From assembly GCF_026790145.1 (NCBI RefSeq), contig NZ_JALAMS010000032.1, positions 1 through 64,000 of the forward strand: a stretch of DNA of 64,000 nucleotides, written 5' to 3'. The position numbers were made by a program, and so were the translations under genes. The stretch is from Bacillus_I endophytica_A. Lineage in GTDB: Bacteria; Bacillota; Bacilli; Bacillales; Bacillaceae_H. Positions within the stretch are counted from its first letter, which is position 1. Every line of letters begins with the position of its first letter. This document shows, piece by piece, positions 18,149 to 27,780 of this stretch. The notes beneath the pieces are model-generated. The model saw nothing but the letters and a program-made list of their open reading frames with translations. It had not been told where the DNA came from and searched no databases.

Positions 18149-19345
18149 TTACATGTTTGCTAAACGAGTTACGTCGCGAGCAATCATTACTTCTTCGTTT
18201 GTTGGAATAACAATAACTTTTACTGGAGAGTGTGGATAGCTTACAAAAGCTTCGTCCCCACGTACATTGTTAAGATCTTTGTCCCAATATACGCCCATGA
18301 ATTCAAGGCCTTTTAGGATACGCTCACGGATTTCTACGCTGTTTTCACCGATACCAGCAGTGAAGACGATTGCATCAACACCAGACATGCGAGCAGCATA
18401 TGAGCCAATATATTTATGGATACGGCTTGAGAATACTTCAAGAGCTAACTCTGCACGTTCGTTACCTTCTTCGGCTTGTCCAAGTAGGTCACGAAGGTCA
18501 CTTGAAATACCAGAAACACCAAGAAGTCCACTTTCTTTGTTCAATACTTGAAGAACTTCATCAGCTGTTTTCCCTGTTTTCTCCATAATGAAAGGAATTA
18601 AAGCTGGGTCAATGTTACCTGAACGTGTTCCCATCGCAACACCTGCAAGTGGTGTGAATCCCATTGAAGTATCAATTGATTTCCCGCCTTCAACAGCAGC
18701 AATACTTGCACCGTTTCCTAAGTGGCAAGTAATGATGCGAAGTTGCTCAATTGGACGACCAAGTAACTCTGCAGCACGTTGTGATACAAATTTATGTGAA
18801 GTACCATGGAAACCATATTTACGTACGCCATATTTCTCATAGTACTCATATGGTAAGCTATACAGATAAGATTGCTCTGGCATTGATTGATGGAATGCCG
18901 TATCAAATACAGCAACTGAAGGAATGTTTGGCATAATTTCTTTGAATGCTTTAATTCCTACAACGTTTGCTGGGTTATGAAGAGGAGCTAGTTCGCTTAA
19001 CTCTTCAATTTGGGCTAATGTTTCATCAGTAATAAGAGCAGAATCGCTGAATATTTCTCCACCATGTACAACACGGTGACCAACGCCATTGATTTCATCA
19101 TAAGAACTAATAACGTTTTCAGAAATTAATTTATCAAGCAAGATTTTCACTGCAACAGCGTGATCTGGGATATCTGTTATTTCTTCTTTCTTTTCTCCAT
19201 TAACAACGATATTGAATACCGCGTTATCTAATCCAATACGTTCTACAAGGCCTTTTGTTAATACCGTCTCACTTGGCATTTCGAATAATTGAAATTTAAG
19301 TGATGAACTACCGGCATTAATTGCCAAAATTTTGGTCATACTCAA
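18149..19345 (-). CDS. ackA: Acetate kinase
   Basis: Converts acetyl phosphate and ADP to acetate and ATP in overflow metabolism. The 398 residues carry the ASKHA signatures NAGSSSLKFQLF near the N-terminus, GHRVVHGG, CHLGNGASI, and TAGIGENS near the C-terminus, plus DTAFHQ with the catalytic histidine region. Two starts are possible: TTG at 19343-19345, six bases after GGAG, or ATG at 19337-19339, 12 bases after it; spacing favours TTG and protein similarity (MTKILAI) favours ATG. A cre-like site and promoter lie upstream, as in B. subtilis where CcpA activates ackA. Confidence 0.95.
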   Translation of the reverse strand: MSMTKILAINAGSSSLKFQLFEMPSETVLTKGLVERIGLDNAVFNIVVNGEKKEEITDIPDHAVAVKILLDKLISENVISSYDEINGVGHRVVHGGEIFSDSALITDETLAQIEELSELAPLHNPANVVGIKAFKEIMPNIPSVAVFDTAFHQSMPEQSYLYSLPYEYYEKYGVRKYGFHGTSHKFVSQRAAELLGRPIEQLRIITCHLGNGASIAAVEGGKSIDTSMGFTPLAGVAMGTRSGNIDPALIPFIMEKTGKTADEVLQVLNKESGLLGVSGISSDLRDLLGQAEEGNERAELALEVFSSRIHKYIGSYAARMSGVDAIVFTAGIGENSVEIRERILKGLEFMGVYWDKDLNNVRGDEAFVSYPHSPVKVIVIPTNEEVMIARDVTRLANM

Positions 19346-19445
19346 ATACAGCTCCTTTTTTCATATAGACACGGACTAGGTAGCTTCTTGCGCCACCATG
19401 TTCTACAATTTTCTATGATATTCGACACAATTTCTATCCTATTCC

Positions 19446-19491
19446 ATTTAATCACTAGTAGTACACAATTTCAATATAGTAAACGCTATTA
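19446..19491 (-). promoter_or_regulatory. ackA promoter with cre-like site
   Basis: TTGAAA (19469-19474), 17-base spacer and TTAAAT (19446-19451) form a plausible promoter on the minus strand. Just upstream, TAATAGCGTTTACT (19478-19491) matches the CcpA cre consensus at 11 of 14 positions and centres near -45. B. subtilis ackA is activated by CcpA from an upstream cre; the placement here is similar but closer. Confidence 0.42.
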
Positions 19492-19607
19492 GTAAATATT
19501 CATTTTTTTCTGACATCTAATATATTTTTTGTAACTTAAATAACCTTTTTGTAATTGTTTTCTTTTTTATTTGCATAAATCCTCAAGAATTTACTATATC
19601 AAAATAA
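19492..19607. other. AT-rich spacer between ackA promoter and ytxK terminator
   Basis: Part of the 300-base ackA-ytxK gap. It is AT-rich and has no reading frame with a ribosome binding site. Confidence 0.5.
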
Positions 19608-19643
19608 AATAAGAATACGACAGGTTTCTATCGTATTCTTATT
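19608..19643 (-). terminator. Terminator after ytxK
   Basis: Perfect 13-base stem AATAAGAATACGA / TCGTATTCTTATT with a 10-base loop, starting two bases after the ytxK stop. It separates ytxK from ackA. Confidence 0.8.
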
Positions 19644-19645
19644 CT

Positions 19646-20632
19646 TCATTGCTTTGCAGTAAACCATTCATTAATTTGACTCATAATATCACTCATAGCT
19701 TCTTTATTTGAGAAAGAAGGCAGATCAACAAGCAAAGCCTGCGAAGGTGGGGCTGCAGTAGCTCCTTTTTTCTGGACAATGAAGATACTTTTAGCATGCT
19801 GTTCTTTTTTAAACATTGTAAGTGGAAGTTGAAGCAGTCCTTGAATAAACCCTTCCTCTTTAATGAAAGCATGTAGTTTTTTCGCTTCATCCCCTGAAAA
19901 AATATTATTCGGAACAAGAGCAATAAGGTAGCCTCCTTCTTTTAAATAGCGGAAGCTTTGCTCGATAAATAAATAATGAGCATATGAATGCCCTTCTTCT
20001 GCTCTCAAGCGATAAGTTGAAGCACCTTCATCGTTAGGATAATAACCAACTGGTAAGTCTACTGTGACAACGTCAACAGGATCAACAAAGAGAGGCTGTA
20101 AGCTATCTTGATTAAAAAATTCCATTTCATGATGCTGCAGGTTTGCATTAACATACGAAAGTTTTACAAGAAGCTCGTCAACATCACTTCCATACGCTCG
20201 TACTTTTTTACTATTTCCATTTAAAATAGCCGTAAGTAGATTCCCAGTTCCAACAGCAGGATCTAATATGGAAAACTCATCTTTTTTCTCCATCAATTTT
20301 TGAACGAAATAACCAACAAAGATGCTGACTGCATCAGGAGTCATTTCATGATTAGGCTGTGTTGCTTCTTTCATTCCTTTTAATACCGCGAGCTGAAAAG
20401 CTTTTCGAATACTCTCTTTAGATAGCTTTTCGATATCTACACGTTCATATTCTTTTTCAACACGCTTTTTTGTTACATCATCAACTTCTTCTTGAAGAAT
20501 CGCTTTTTCGAATAAATTTTCACCTGTTTCACTAACAGCTTCTAAATACGTGCAGTTCAATTTATTTCGCAAAATGTTTGCTGTATCATCTATCACTTTA
20601 AAGAGCGTTTCCATCTCTTTGAGCTCAGTCAT
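19646..20632 (-). CDS. ytxK: SAM-dependent methyltransferase, YtxK family
   Basis: Class I Rossmann methyltransferase of 328 residues resembling the N6-adenine DNA methyltransferase catalytic domain. SAM-binding motif I is DPAVGTGNLLTAI near residue 120. Motif IV, usually NPPY, reads DLPVGYYP near 187, so a nucleic-acid amino-methylation role is uncertain. It keeps the ackA-ytxK-tpx order of B. subtilis but has its own terminator. The target is unknown. No restriction enzyme gene is adjacent, so it is not a restriction-modification system. Confidence 0.85.
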   Translation of the reverse strand: MTELKEMETLFKVIDDTANILRNKLNCTYLEAVSETGENLFEKAILQEEVDDVTKKRVEKEYERVDIEKLSKESIRKAFQLAVLKGMKEATQPNHEMTPDAVSIFVGYFVQKLMEKKDEFSILDPAVGTGNLLTAILNGNSKKVRAYGSDVDELLVKLSYVNANLQHHEMEFFNQDSLQPLFVDPVDVVTVDLPVGYYPNDEGASTYRLRAEEGHSYAHYLFIEQSFRYLKEGGYLIALVPNNIFSGDEAKKLHAFIKEEGFIQGLLQLPLTMFKKEQHAKSIFIVQKKGATAAPPSQALLVDLPSFSNKEAMSDIMSQINEWFTAKQ

Positions 20633-20705
20633 TTCTATCTCCTCCGAATCAAAAATCTCTTTTGATAACTTGACTATTTTAGCATATTTCCAAATTGAGA
20701 CGCAA

Positions 20706-20736
20706 AAAAAGACCTCGAGAGTTTCGAGGCCTTTTT
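20706..20736 (-). terminator. Terminator after tpx
   Basis: Arms AAAAAGACCTCG and CGAGGCCTTTTT pair with one wobble, followed by T residues on the minus strand just after the tpx stop. Confidence 0.75.
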
Positions 20737-20745
20737 ATAAGAAAA

Positions 20746-21240
20746 TTACTTTGCTGCTTTTGCCGCTTCGATAGCTGCTTCATAGTTTGGATGTTCTGTT
20801 ACCTCTTCAAGGTATTCTGCATATGTTACGTTGTCCTCTGAATCAACTACGAATACAGAACGCGATAAAAGACGAAGTTCTTTAATCGTAACGCCAAATG
20901 CTTCGCCGAAGGAAAGATCACGATGATCTGATAAAGTTTGAACGTTTTCAATACCATTTGCACCGCACCAGCGAGCTTGAGCAAATGGAAGGTCAACGCT
21001 AACCGTTAGCACTTTCACATTTTCAAGTGAAGCTGCTTCTTCATTAAAACGACGTGTTTGTGCATCACAAACGCCTGTGTCAATTGAAGGCACAACGCTA
21101 ATGATACGAACAGAACCTTTTGAATCATCTAAAGTAACTTCTGATAAGTCGTTTGCTAATACAGTAAAGTTTGGAGCTTTTTGTCCTACTTCTACTTTTT
21201 TCCCTAGAAGCGTTACTTCATTTCCTTTAAATGTTGTCAT
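20746..21240 (-). CDS. tpx: Thiol peroxidase (atypical 2-Cys peroxiredoxin)
   Basis: Reduces hydroperoxides using thioredoxin. The 164 residues hold the peroxidatic cysteine in SIDTGVCDAQTRRF (about C60) and the resolving cysteine in ARWCGANG (about C94), typical of Tpx. The N-terminal KVGQKAPNF and the C-terminal helix are normal. TAGGAGG precedes the ATG. Single gene with terminator; keeps its B. subtilis place beside ytxK. Confidence 0.95.
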   Translation of the reverse strand: MTTFKGNEVTLLGKKVEVGQKAPNFTVLANDLSEVTLDDSKGSVRIISVVPSIDTGVCDAQTRRFNEEAASLENVKVLTVSVDLPFAQARWCGANGIENVQTLSDHRDLSFGEAFGVTIKELRLLSRSVFVVDSEDNVTYAEYLEEVTEHPNYEAAIEAAKAAK

Positions 21241-21347
21241 GATAATTTCCTCCTATATAAAAAGAATATGTACATGTAAATGTTAGCCTGTTTATGTACA
21301 TATTGCAACGATTTCGTTCTATTACTTTTCACAAGGAGAAACATTGA

Positions 21348-21824
21348 TTATGCTTCAGGATCAATTCCTTTTGCATGACTGTCAGAAGAAGAGCCATTTT
21401 TCTTTCCATCTTCCTTCTTTTTAAAGAGTCCTTGTATTTTTTCTACTGCTTGTGGTGCTGTTTCTAACAATCGCTCGTAAAGATGCGTACTTTCATCAAG
21501 ATGCAGCATTTTCACACCTGAGGAGTTGACAATCAGAAAAGCAATTGGCGTAATAGATACTCCCCCACCGCTTCCTCCTCCAAAAGGACTTCGCTCTTTT
21601 TTAGACGGAGTATGAGCTGACTGGCTGCCTCCTTCTCTCTTTCCTCCATCTGTAGAAAAATCACTTCCTCCTGCCGCAAAACCAAAACCAACTTTAGATA
21701 CGGTTAAAATTACGCTTCCGTCAGGTGTTTCAACAGGATCTCCTACAATTGTATTAACATCAATCATTTCTTTTAAGTTTTCCATTGCTGTAGACATTAA
21801 ACCTTCAATAGGGTGTTCACTCAT
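21348..21824 (-). CDS. ytfJ: Spore protein YtfJ (GerW family)
   Basis: GerW/YtfJ-family protein of 158 residues. The B. subtilis homologue is made during sporulation and the Streptomyces GerW affects spore germination. The N-terminal MSEHPIEGLMSTAMENLKEMIDVNTIVGDPV and the glycine-rich middle (GFGFAAGGSDF, GGGSGGGVSITP) are family hallmarks; the C-terminus is charged. The ATG overlaps the TGA of ytfI, giving a two-gene operon. No signal peptide. Confidence 0.9.
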   Translation of the reverse strand: MSEHPIEGLMSTAMENLKEMIDVNTIVGDPVETPDGSVILTVSKVGFGFAAGGSDFSTDGGKREGGSQSAHTPSKKERSPFGGGSGGGVSITPIAFLIVNSSGVKMLHLDESTHLYERLLETAPQAVEKIQGLFKKKEDGKKNGSSSDSHAKGIDPEA

Positions 21825-22504
21825 GAGGAAACCTCCTTGTGATCGTTTTTAATTTTTTCTTTTTTACGTATTATGCTACGTCGATGTGAAAGCATAGCTA
21901 TTCCCGTTAATATAGCATGACCGTTTTGGACTGAAACCATACATTGGAAGGACGTATATGAAGCTCGCTTATTAAATATGGGTGTAACAGCTAGTTTTGG
22001 TTCAGGATAAACATTCATATATTCCACAAGTAGACCTACAATGCTTCCCTTAATCCCCCAGCATGCTCCACTTAGAACACCCGTTATTGCTGCATCTCTC
22101 ACACCAATTTCCGTTTCCCACTCAATATTGCGAACGTGCACCTTTCTCAAAAATCTTCGAACAATTTCATGAAAAGAAACGATATCTTGAATGATCTCTT
22201 GTACCCGATGAAAAGCTTCAGTGACATTTTCGACCGAAATACTTTCTTGTTTCACCCCTTTTTTATTATTGTTAATAGCTTCTGTTTGCTTGATTTTCAA
22301 CTTAGTTTCACCATCGTCTTCATTTAATGTTGCTTCAGGAATTTCATATGTATAGCGAATAAGCCCGAAGAGTGCTTTGCATTTTATCTGATAAAAGTCA
22401 TCTTTATGCTGATGGCGAAGATGAACCTCTATTGTTATGTTAGTAAACCAAACTAAAATAAAAAATGCGATAAGAACAAGGAGTATAATGAATACAACAT
22501 TCAC
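21821..22504 (-). CDS. ytfI: DUF2953 membrane protein YtfI
   Basis: Protein of 227 residues with one N-terminal membrane anchor (about 2-20) followed by a DUF2953 domain, a family tied by genome context to YtfJ in spore formers. The conserved C-terminal part (IGVRDAAITGVLSGACWGIKGSI, about 132-154) is present. GGAGG-like sequence lies upstream of the ATG. Four-base overlap with ytfJ suggests that the two act together, perhaps at the forespore or mother-cell membrane; that is inference. Confidence 0.85.
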   Translation of the reverse strand: MNVVFIILLVLIAFFILVWFTNITIEVHLRHQHKDDFYQIKCKALFGLIRYTYEIPEATLNEDDGETKLKIKQTEAINNNKKGVKQESISVENVTEAFHRVQEIIQDIVSFHEIVRRFLRKVHVRNIEWETEIGVRDAAITGVLSGACWGIKGSIVGLLVEYMNVYPEPKLAVTPIFNKRASYTSFQCMVSVQNGHAILTGIAMLSHRRSIIRKKEKIKNDHKEVSS

Positions 22505-22707
22505 CTTCTACCACCTCCAAATATTCATTATTTCCCATTTACCCCACTCTAAACCCAGTTAATATTAACAAATTAGCTCCCTATGCCATAATCAAAAACT
22601 ATAAAATTAATGGAATGTGAAATAATTATTTTAATTTTCTAACACTTGATGATATGATAGAAGGTAGAAAGCGGTTACTCTATTATCATCATATGGGAGG
22701 TTAAATC

Positions 22708-23511
22708 ATGACAGCACATCGTAATAATATCTATTTATTCTACAAAAAAAATGAAAAAATCCTTGCAAACCTAAGCAGCTTACACGAGCTAGCCGAACAA
22801 AATGGATTTAATATTGTCAGCACAATGAAAGAGGCAAACATCATTGCAGCCCTTGGAGGAGACGGAACATTCCTACAAGCTGTCCGTAAATCAGGGTTTA
22901 GAGATGACTGTTTATATGCTGGTGTAACGCTTGATGAACAGCCTAGCTTTTACTGTGACTTCAACATCGATGAAAAAGAAAAAATGGTTGAAGCTATGAC
23001 AAATGCTGACATCGAAGTACGCCGCTTTCCTATTATAGAAGTAAAGGTGGATCAGAATCCTCCTTTTTATTGCTTAAATGAATGTACAATTCGCTCCTCT
23101 GTAATTAAGACTTTAACAGCGGATGTATATATTAATGACCTACATTTTGAAACGTTCCGAGGAGATGGTATTGTCATTGCAACGCCAACTGGAAGTACAG
23201 CATACAACAAATCAATCAATGGTGCTGTTGTAGATCCATTAATGGACTGCATGCAAATTAGTGAAATTGCTTCTCTTAATAATAATACGTACAGAACGCT
23301 TGGCTCTTCTTTTATTTTAAGTGAGCAAAACTCTCTTACATTAAGACTTGGAAGCTACCAAAACTTAAATCCAATTGTAGGCGTTGACAATGAAGCATTG
23401 AATATTCAACAGCTTGAAAAAATCGAAGTAAAGCTTCACCATCAAAAAATTAAAACTGTAAAATTAAAAGATAATTCGTTCTGGCGCCGTGTACAGCGCA
23501 CATTTTTATAA
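22708..23511 (+). CDS. nadK2: NAD kinase
   Basis: Phosphorylates NAD to NADP with ATP. At 267 residues it matches the second NAD kinase of Bacillus (YtdI/PpnKB). The GGDGTFL motif (about 50-56), NECTI near 130 and TPTGSTAYN (about 155-163) that bind NAD and phosphate are intact. GGGAGG precedes the ATG. The B. subtilis neighbours sppA and yteJ are missing between ytfI and this gene. Confidence 0.93.
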   Translation: MTAHRNNIYLFYKKNEKILANLSSLHELAEQNGFNIVSTMKEANIIAALGGDGTFLQAVRKSGFRDDCLYAGVTLDEQPSFYCDFNIDEKEKMVEAMTNADIEVRRFPIIEVKVDQNPPFYCLNECTIRSSVIKTLTADVYINDLHFETFRGDGIVIATPTGSTAYNKSINGAVVDPLMDCMQISEIASLNNNTYRTLGSSFILSEQNSLTLRLGSYQNLNPIVGVDNEALNIQQLEKIEVKLHHQKIKTVKLKDNSFWRRVQRTFL

Positions 23512-23518
23512 AAAACAA

Positions 23519-23550
23519 AAAGGCTTGGACAATGAATGTCCAAGCTTTTT
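23519..23550 (+). terminator. Terminator after nadK2
   Basis: Arms AAAGGCTTGGACA and TGTCCAAGCTTTT with a five-base loop and a T run, immediately after the nadK2 stop. Confidence 0.8.
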
Positions 23551-23599
23551 TAATGTCTACAGCATATAATTTCACATTCTATAAAATCACGCGCTAAAT

Positions 23600-25213
23600 T
23601 TAAAATTCACTGTTCTCTTTATTTTTCTCAAACATAATTGTTTCATCAACGACTGTCATACTTACTCCAACGTTTGGAATAGCGTCTTCTTCAATCTTAA
23701 ATAAATCTTGTTCTAACACCGTAAAATCTGCTAAATATCCTTCCGCAATCTTTCCTCTATCTCTCTCTCGACAAACAGCTTGAGCACTTCCTTCGGTAAA
23801 AAGCTTTATTGCTTCATATACGGAAAGCTTTTCAGAAGGAATATACTCTATATTTGAAGATGGTCCTCTTTTGGTAGTAACAGCAGCGTGAATACCTAAA
23901 AGCGGATTTACGGGCTCGATTGGTGCATCTGAGCCTCCTGCACACATAATTCCTTCTTGTAATAATGTTTTCCAAGGATAAAGATATGAAAACGTATTTT
24001 TCCCAATTTTATCAAGAATCCAAGGAAAATCGCTTGCAACAAAACGAGGTTGAACATCGAGTACAACGGGAATTTCTTTCGTTCGTTGAATCAAATCATC
24101 TCTTAAAATTTGAGCATGAATAATACGATCTCGCTGTCCCTTTTTTGGTGGATAAACTTCTAAACTTTCTAGAACATACTCATAAGCAAGATCTCCAATT
24201 GCATGAACTGCTACATTCATCCCATGACTTCTTGCTGCTTTTACAAGCCCTTGTAGCTCTTCCCGTGTATGAATAGCAACACCATTTGTTGACGGATCAT
24301 CCTTATATGGAACGCTTAAAAGAGCAGATCTGCTGCCAAGTGATCCATCTGAGAAAATCTTCATAGCATCAAGTTCAACGAAAGAAGATTGTTTCTTATT
24401 CTTTGCCATATATTGAATCATATCTCCTACAACTTCATGATGAACAAGCAAGTTTAAACGAAACTTGTATCCGCTTTGTTCTGTTGCATAGAGAAATGCC
24501 TCATACGTTTCTTTAAAACCTGTGTAATAGTTTAAATCCTCTGTATGTCCTCCAGTTAGACCAACCTTTAAGCAATCTTCAATCCCCATCTGCAAGGCCT
24601 TTTGCACATATGCTTTAGAAACAGGAGGCATATATGCTGTAACCAAATCTTGAGCTCTATCAAGAAGCATTCCTGTTGGCTCTTTTCTACTATTTTTCAC
24701 AATAACTCCACCAGGAGGATTTGAAGTATGTTTATTAATACTTGCTAGCTTTAGTGAATAACTATTCGCGAGACTTGCATGATGACAAATTCTTCTTGCA
24801 ATGAGCGGATGTCCTTTGCTTACATTATCAAGTTCCTCTGCTGTTGGAATGCTTTTATCATCCCATTCATTTTCATTCCATGCTTCTCCAATAAGCCATT
24901 CCCCTTCTTCAAGTTCTTCTGCTTTTCTTTCTAAGAGGTGAAGCATTTCTTCCTTTGATTTCGCTTGTGATAAGTCCAGACGCATTAACCGTTCTCCATG
25001 TCCTATAAGGTGCATATGACTATCAACAAATCCTGGATACATGACAGACCCTTGTAAATTTATGACTTCTTCAATAGCATGTTTGTATTCTTGGTGAAGC
25101 TTTTCTTTTTCTCCAACAGCTTTTATAATTCCGTTTTCAGTAAAAACTGCTTCAACTGTCTCTCCTTGGTTTTTCATCGTATAAATTATGCCGTTACACC
25201 AAAGCTTTCCCAT
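23600..25213 (-). CDS. ytcJ: Metal-dependent amidohydrolase, YtcJ-like
   Basis: Amidohydrolase-3 family enzyme of about 537 residues, cytoplasmic, substrate unknown. Metal-ligand motifs are visible: DSHMHLIGHG near 63, HAIGD near 330 and ASGGSDAPIEPVNPL near 440. The start is taken as ATG at 25213 (MGKLWCNG), eight bases after AAAGGGG; the ATG two codons earlier is also possible. The longer frame to 25282 has no ribosome binding site. Similar to B. subtilis YtcJ and located where ytcJ lies there. Confidence 0.85.
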   Translation of the reverse strand: MGKLWCNGIIYTMKNQGETVEAVFTENGIIKAVGEKEKLHQEYKHAIEEVINLQGSVMYPGFVDSHMHLIGHGERLMRLDLSQAKSKEEMLHLLERKAEELEEGEWLIGEAWNENEWDDKSIPTAEELDNVSKGHPLIARRICHHASLANSYSLKLASINKHTSNPPGGVIVKNSRKEPTGMLLDRAQDLVTAYMPPVSKAYVQKALQMGIEDCLKVGLTGGHTEDLNYYTGFKETYEAFLYATEQSGYKFRLNLLVHHEVVGDMIQYMAKNKKQSSFVELDAMKIFSDGSLGSRSALLSVPYKDDPSTNGVAIHTREELQGLVKAARSHGMNVAVHAIGDLAYEYVLESLEVYPPKKGQRDRIIHAQILRDDLIQRTKEIPVVLDVQPRFVASDFPWILDKIGKNTFSYLYPWKTLLQEGIMCAGGSDAPIEPVNPLLGIHAAVTTKRGPSSNIEYIPSEKLSVYEAIKLFTEGSAQAVCRERDRGKIAEGYLADFTVLEQDLFKIEEDAIPNVGVSMTVVDETIMFEKNKENSEF

Positions 25214-25282
25214 TACCATAACCCCTTTTAACATCATAATTGTTGTACTATGTATCGTATCACACAGAAATAAGCTCAACAA

Positions 25283-25309
25283 AAAAAGAGCAGAAATTCT
25301 GCTCTTTTT
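25283..25309 (-). terminator. Terminator after thiI
   Basis: Near-perfect palindrome AAAAAGAGCAGAA / TTCTGCTCTTTTT with a one-base centre, a few bases after the thiI stop, with T residues on the minus strand. Confidence 0.8.
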
Positions 25310-25314
25310 CTTGT

Positions 25315-26520
25315 CTAAAATAATGATTCTTCAATGTTGTTAGAACTATCATTTGGCTGAATAAGAATGGTCTCTGTTTCATTCACAGCTTTTTCAATTA
25401 GTTCATCAAAATCTACGAACTCCTCATAGCGTTGCACCTTCTCAAGCTTTGGACGAGTTTTAGGCGCTACTGGTGTAAAGATTGTACAGCAATCCTCATA
25501 AGGACGAATCGAAATATCGTACGTATTGATTTTTTTAGATACTGAGATGATTTCAGTTTTATCTGTAGCAATAAGTGGACGTAAAACAGGTGTTGATGTA
25601 ACATCATTAATCGCAACCATGCTATCAAGCGTTTGGCTTGCTACTTGTCCAAGACTTTCTCCTGTTACAATAGCTAGACCACCGTTTTGTTCTCTAATTT
25701 TATCCGCAATTTTTAACATCATACGACGTGTTGATGTCATTGTATAGTTTTCTGGAACCTGCTTATGAACAAGCTGCTGAATCTCTGTGAATGGAACAAT
25801 ATGAAGCTTAATACTTCCTCCATATTTTGTTAACTCTTTTGTTAAGTCTACTACTTTTTCCTTTGCACGTTCACTTGTAAAAGGAGGACTGAAAAAGTGA
25901 ACAGCTTCAATTTCAACGCCGCGCTTCATTGTTAGATAACCAGCAACAGGGCTATCAAGTCCACCTGAAAGCATTAAAGCTGCTTTTCCGCTCGTACCAA
26001 CAGGAAGACCACCAAGTCCTTCATAATCCCCACTCATAATATACGTTGCTTCATTACGCACTTCAACTTTTACATTCACATCTGGATTGCGAACATCAAC
26101 AGTTAGATTTTTTGTATTGCGAAGCAAATGGGCACCAATTGTTTGATTTAATCCATTTGTATCATACGGAAAATCTTTGAAAGAACGGCGGGAAGAGACT
26201 TTAAATGTCACACCCTCTTTATCATATTCTTTCAATGCCTCAAGAGCAGCTTCTTTAATTTTCTCTATATCATTCTCTACTTTTTGAGCTAAGCTAAAGC
26301 TTTGAATCCCAAAAACTTTTCGTAAACGTTCAATGATTAATTTCTCATCTTCATCATGAAGTTGAATGTACATGCGATCTCGAGTTTGAACAATTTCTAT
26401 CCCGGGAACATCATAAAGAACACTCTTAATATTTTTGCGTAATCGGCTTACAAACTTTTTACGGTTTTGGCCTTTTGTTGAAATTTCTCCATATCGAATT
26501 AGAATATGATCATATTTCAT
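25315..26520 (-). CDS. thiI: tRNA 4-thiouridine synthase / thiazole sulfur carrier enzyme
   Basis: ThiI adenylates U8 of tRNA for sulfur insertion and takes part in thiazole synthesis. The 401 residues comprise an N-terminal ferredoxin-like domain, a THUMP RNA-binding domain (about 60-165) and a PP-loop pyrophosphatase with SGGLDSPVA near 185. There is no C-terminal rhodanese domain, as usual in Bacillus. It starts three bases after the nifZ stop, so the dedicated sulfur donor and acceptor are co-transcribed. Confidence 0.95.
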   Translation of the reverse strand: MKYDHILIRYGEISTKGQNRKKFVSRLRKNIKSVLYDVPGIEIVQTRDRMYIQLHDEDEKLIIERLRKVFGIQSFSLAQKVENDIEKIKEAALEALKEYDKEGVTFKVSSRRSFKDFPYDTNGLNQTIGAHLLRNTKNLTVDVRNPDVNVKVEVRNEATYIMSGDYEGLGGLPVGTSGKAALMLSGGLDSPVAGYLTMKRGVEIEAVHFFSPPFTSERAKEKVVDLTKELTKYGGSIKLHIVPFTEIQQLVHKQVPENYTMTSTRRMMLKIADKIREQNGGLAIVTGESLGQVASQTLDSMVAINDVTSTPVLRPLIATDKTEIISVSKKINTYDISIRPYEDCCTIFTPVAPKTRPKLEKVQRYEEFVDFDELIEKAVNETETILIQPNDSSNNIEESLF

Positions 26521-26523
26521 AGA

Positions 26524-27657
26524 TTACCTCACTACCTTTTTTAAATGTGAAATGGTTTTATATAACGCTTGTGCTGCTTTTTTGCCGTCTCCCGGATTAT
26601 TACAATAAGAAAAACTAAAGCGAATAGCCTGACTAGCTTGTTCAGGTGATTTCCCCATCGCAAGAAGAGTTTTGCTCGGTTGGGCTGTTTTAGAAGAACA
26701 AGCAGATGTTGTAGATGCATATACATTTTCATTCTCTAAGCTATGAATGACAACTTCTGCTTTCATCCCTGGAATTGTCACATTCACAATATGCGGAGCA
26801 GCTCCGTCTTTCGGCGTATTAATCATAAAGTCTGGGTAAGAAGAAAGTTCTTTTCTAAACTCTTCACTCATTTTTCGTAAAGTCTCTTGGTTGTGTTCAA
26901 ATGTCATCCGCAAAGCTTTAGCCATAGCTACAATGCTTCCTACATTTTCAGTTCCCGCTCGATGACCGTGTTCTTGAGCTCCGCCTGAAAGAAGGGCTGA
27001 AAGAGAGATACCCTCTCTTATATATAAAATACCTGCACCTTTTACACCATGAAATTTATGAGCGGAAAATGTGCAAAGATCAATATAACCTAATTTTAAA
27101 TTGATAGGGACCTTGCCTATCCCTTGAACAGAATCAACGTGAAAAAGAATTTTAGGATACTTTTGCAAAGCAAGACCAATTTCTTCTACAGGCTGCACTG
27201 TACCAACTTCGTTATTAACATGCATAACAGATACAAGGATTGTTTCAGGTGTAATAGCATCTAAAATAGCGTTAACAGACACTCTTCCTTCACTATCTAC
27301 AGGAACATAGGTTATGTTAAATCCCATATCTTCCAACTGTTGCAGTGAACTATGAACAGAGTCATGCTCAACAGTCGTTGTAATAATATGATTACCTCGA
27401 TTTCCAAAAGTAAAAGCGGTTCCTTTTAAAGCAAAGTTGTTTCCTTCTGTTCCTCCAGAAGTAAAAACAATTTCTTTCGCTTTTACACCTAACAAATCAC
27501 CAATTTGGCTTCTTGCATGTGTTAATAATTTTTCAGCTTCTCCGCCTAGCTTATGAAGAGAAGAAGGATTTGCAAAATAGTCTTTCGCAACCTTTGCATA
27601 AGCGTCAATAACTTCGTCATAAGGCTTTGTTGTTGCACTATTGTCTGCATAAATCAT
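26524..27657 (-). CDS. nifZ: Cysteine desulfurase NifZ
   Basis: PLP-dependent desulfurase that takes sulfur from cysteine as an enzyme persulfide and gives it to ThiI; in B. subtilis NifZ is specific for 4-thiouridine. The 377 residues include NSATTKP near the N-terminus, TSGGTEGNN, the PLP lysine in SAHKFHGVKG (about 200), and the catalytic cysteine in TSACSSKTAQPS (about 320). No assembly scaffold gene is nearby, which supports tRNA thiolation rather than Fe-S work. Operon with thiI. Confidence 0.93.
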   Translation of the reverse strand: MIYADNSATTKPYDEVIDAYAKVAKDYFANPSSLHKLGGEAEKLLTHARSQIGDLLGVKAKEIVFTSGGTEGNNFALKGTAFTFGNRGNHIITTTVEHDSVHSSLQQLEDMGFNITYVPVDSEGRVSVNAILDAITPETILVSVMHVNNEVGTVQPVEEIGLALQKYPKILFHVDSVQGIGKVPINLKLGYIDLCTFSAHKFHGVKGAGILYIREGISLSALLSGGAQEHGHRAGTENVGSIVAMAKALRMTFEHNQETLRKMSEEFRKELSSYPDFMINTPKDGAAPHIVNVTIPGMKAEVVIHSLENENVYASTTSACSSKTAQPSKTLLAMGKSPEQASQAIRFSFSYCNNPGDGKKAAQALYKTISHLKKVVR

Positions 27658-27780
27658 CTTCAGTTCCCTCCCTACTTTTTATAATAACTATGATTAATTT
27701 CTTTTTTTACAAACTTTTTTTATCATACCATACGAATAAAGTTTTGCAATAAAGCTGATTGAAAACACAAAGAAAAAAGC

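Noticed and set aside
19646..20632. Restriction-modification system around ytxK
   Set aside because: The methyltransferase has a degenerate catalytic motif, no restriction or specificity gene is adjacent, and its place between ackA and tpx is conserved in B. subtilis.
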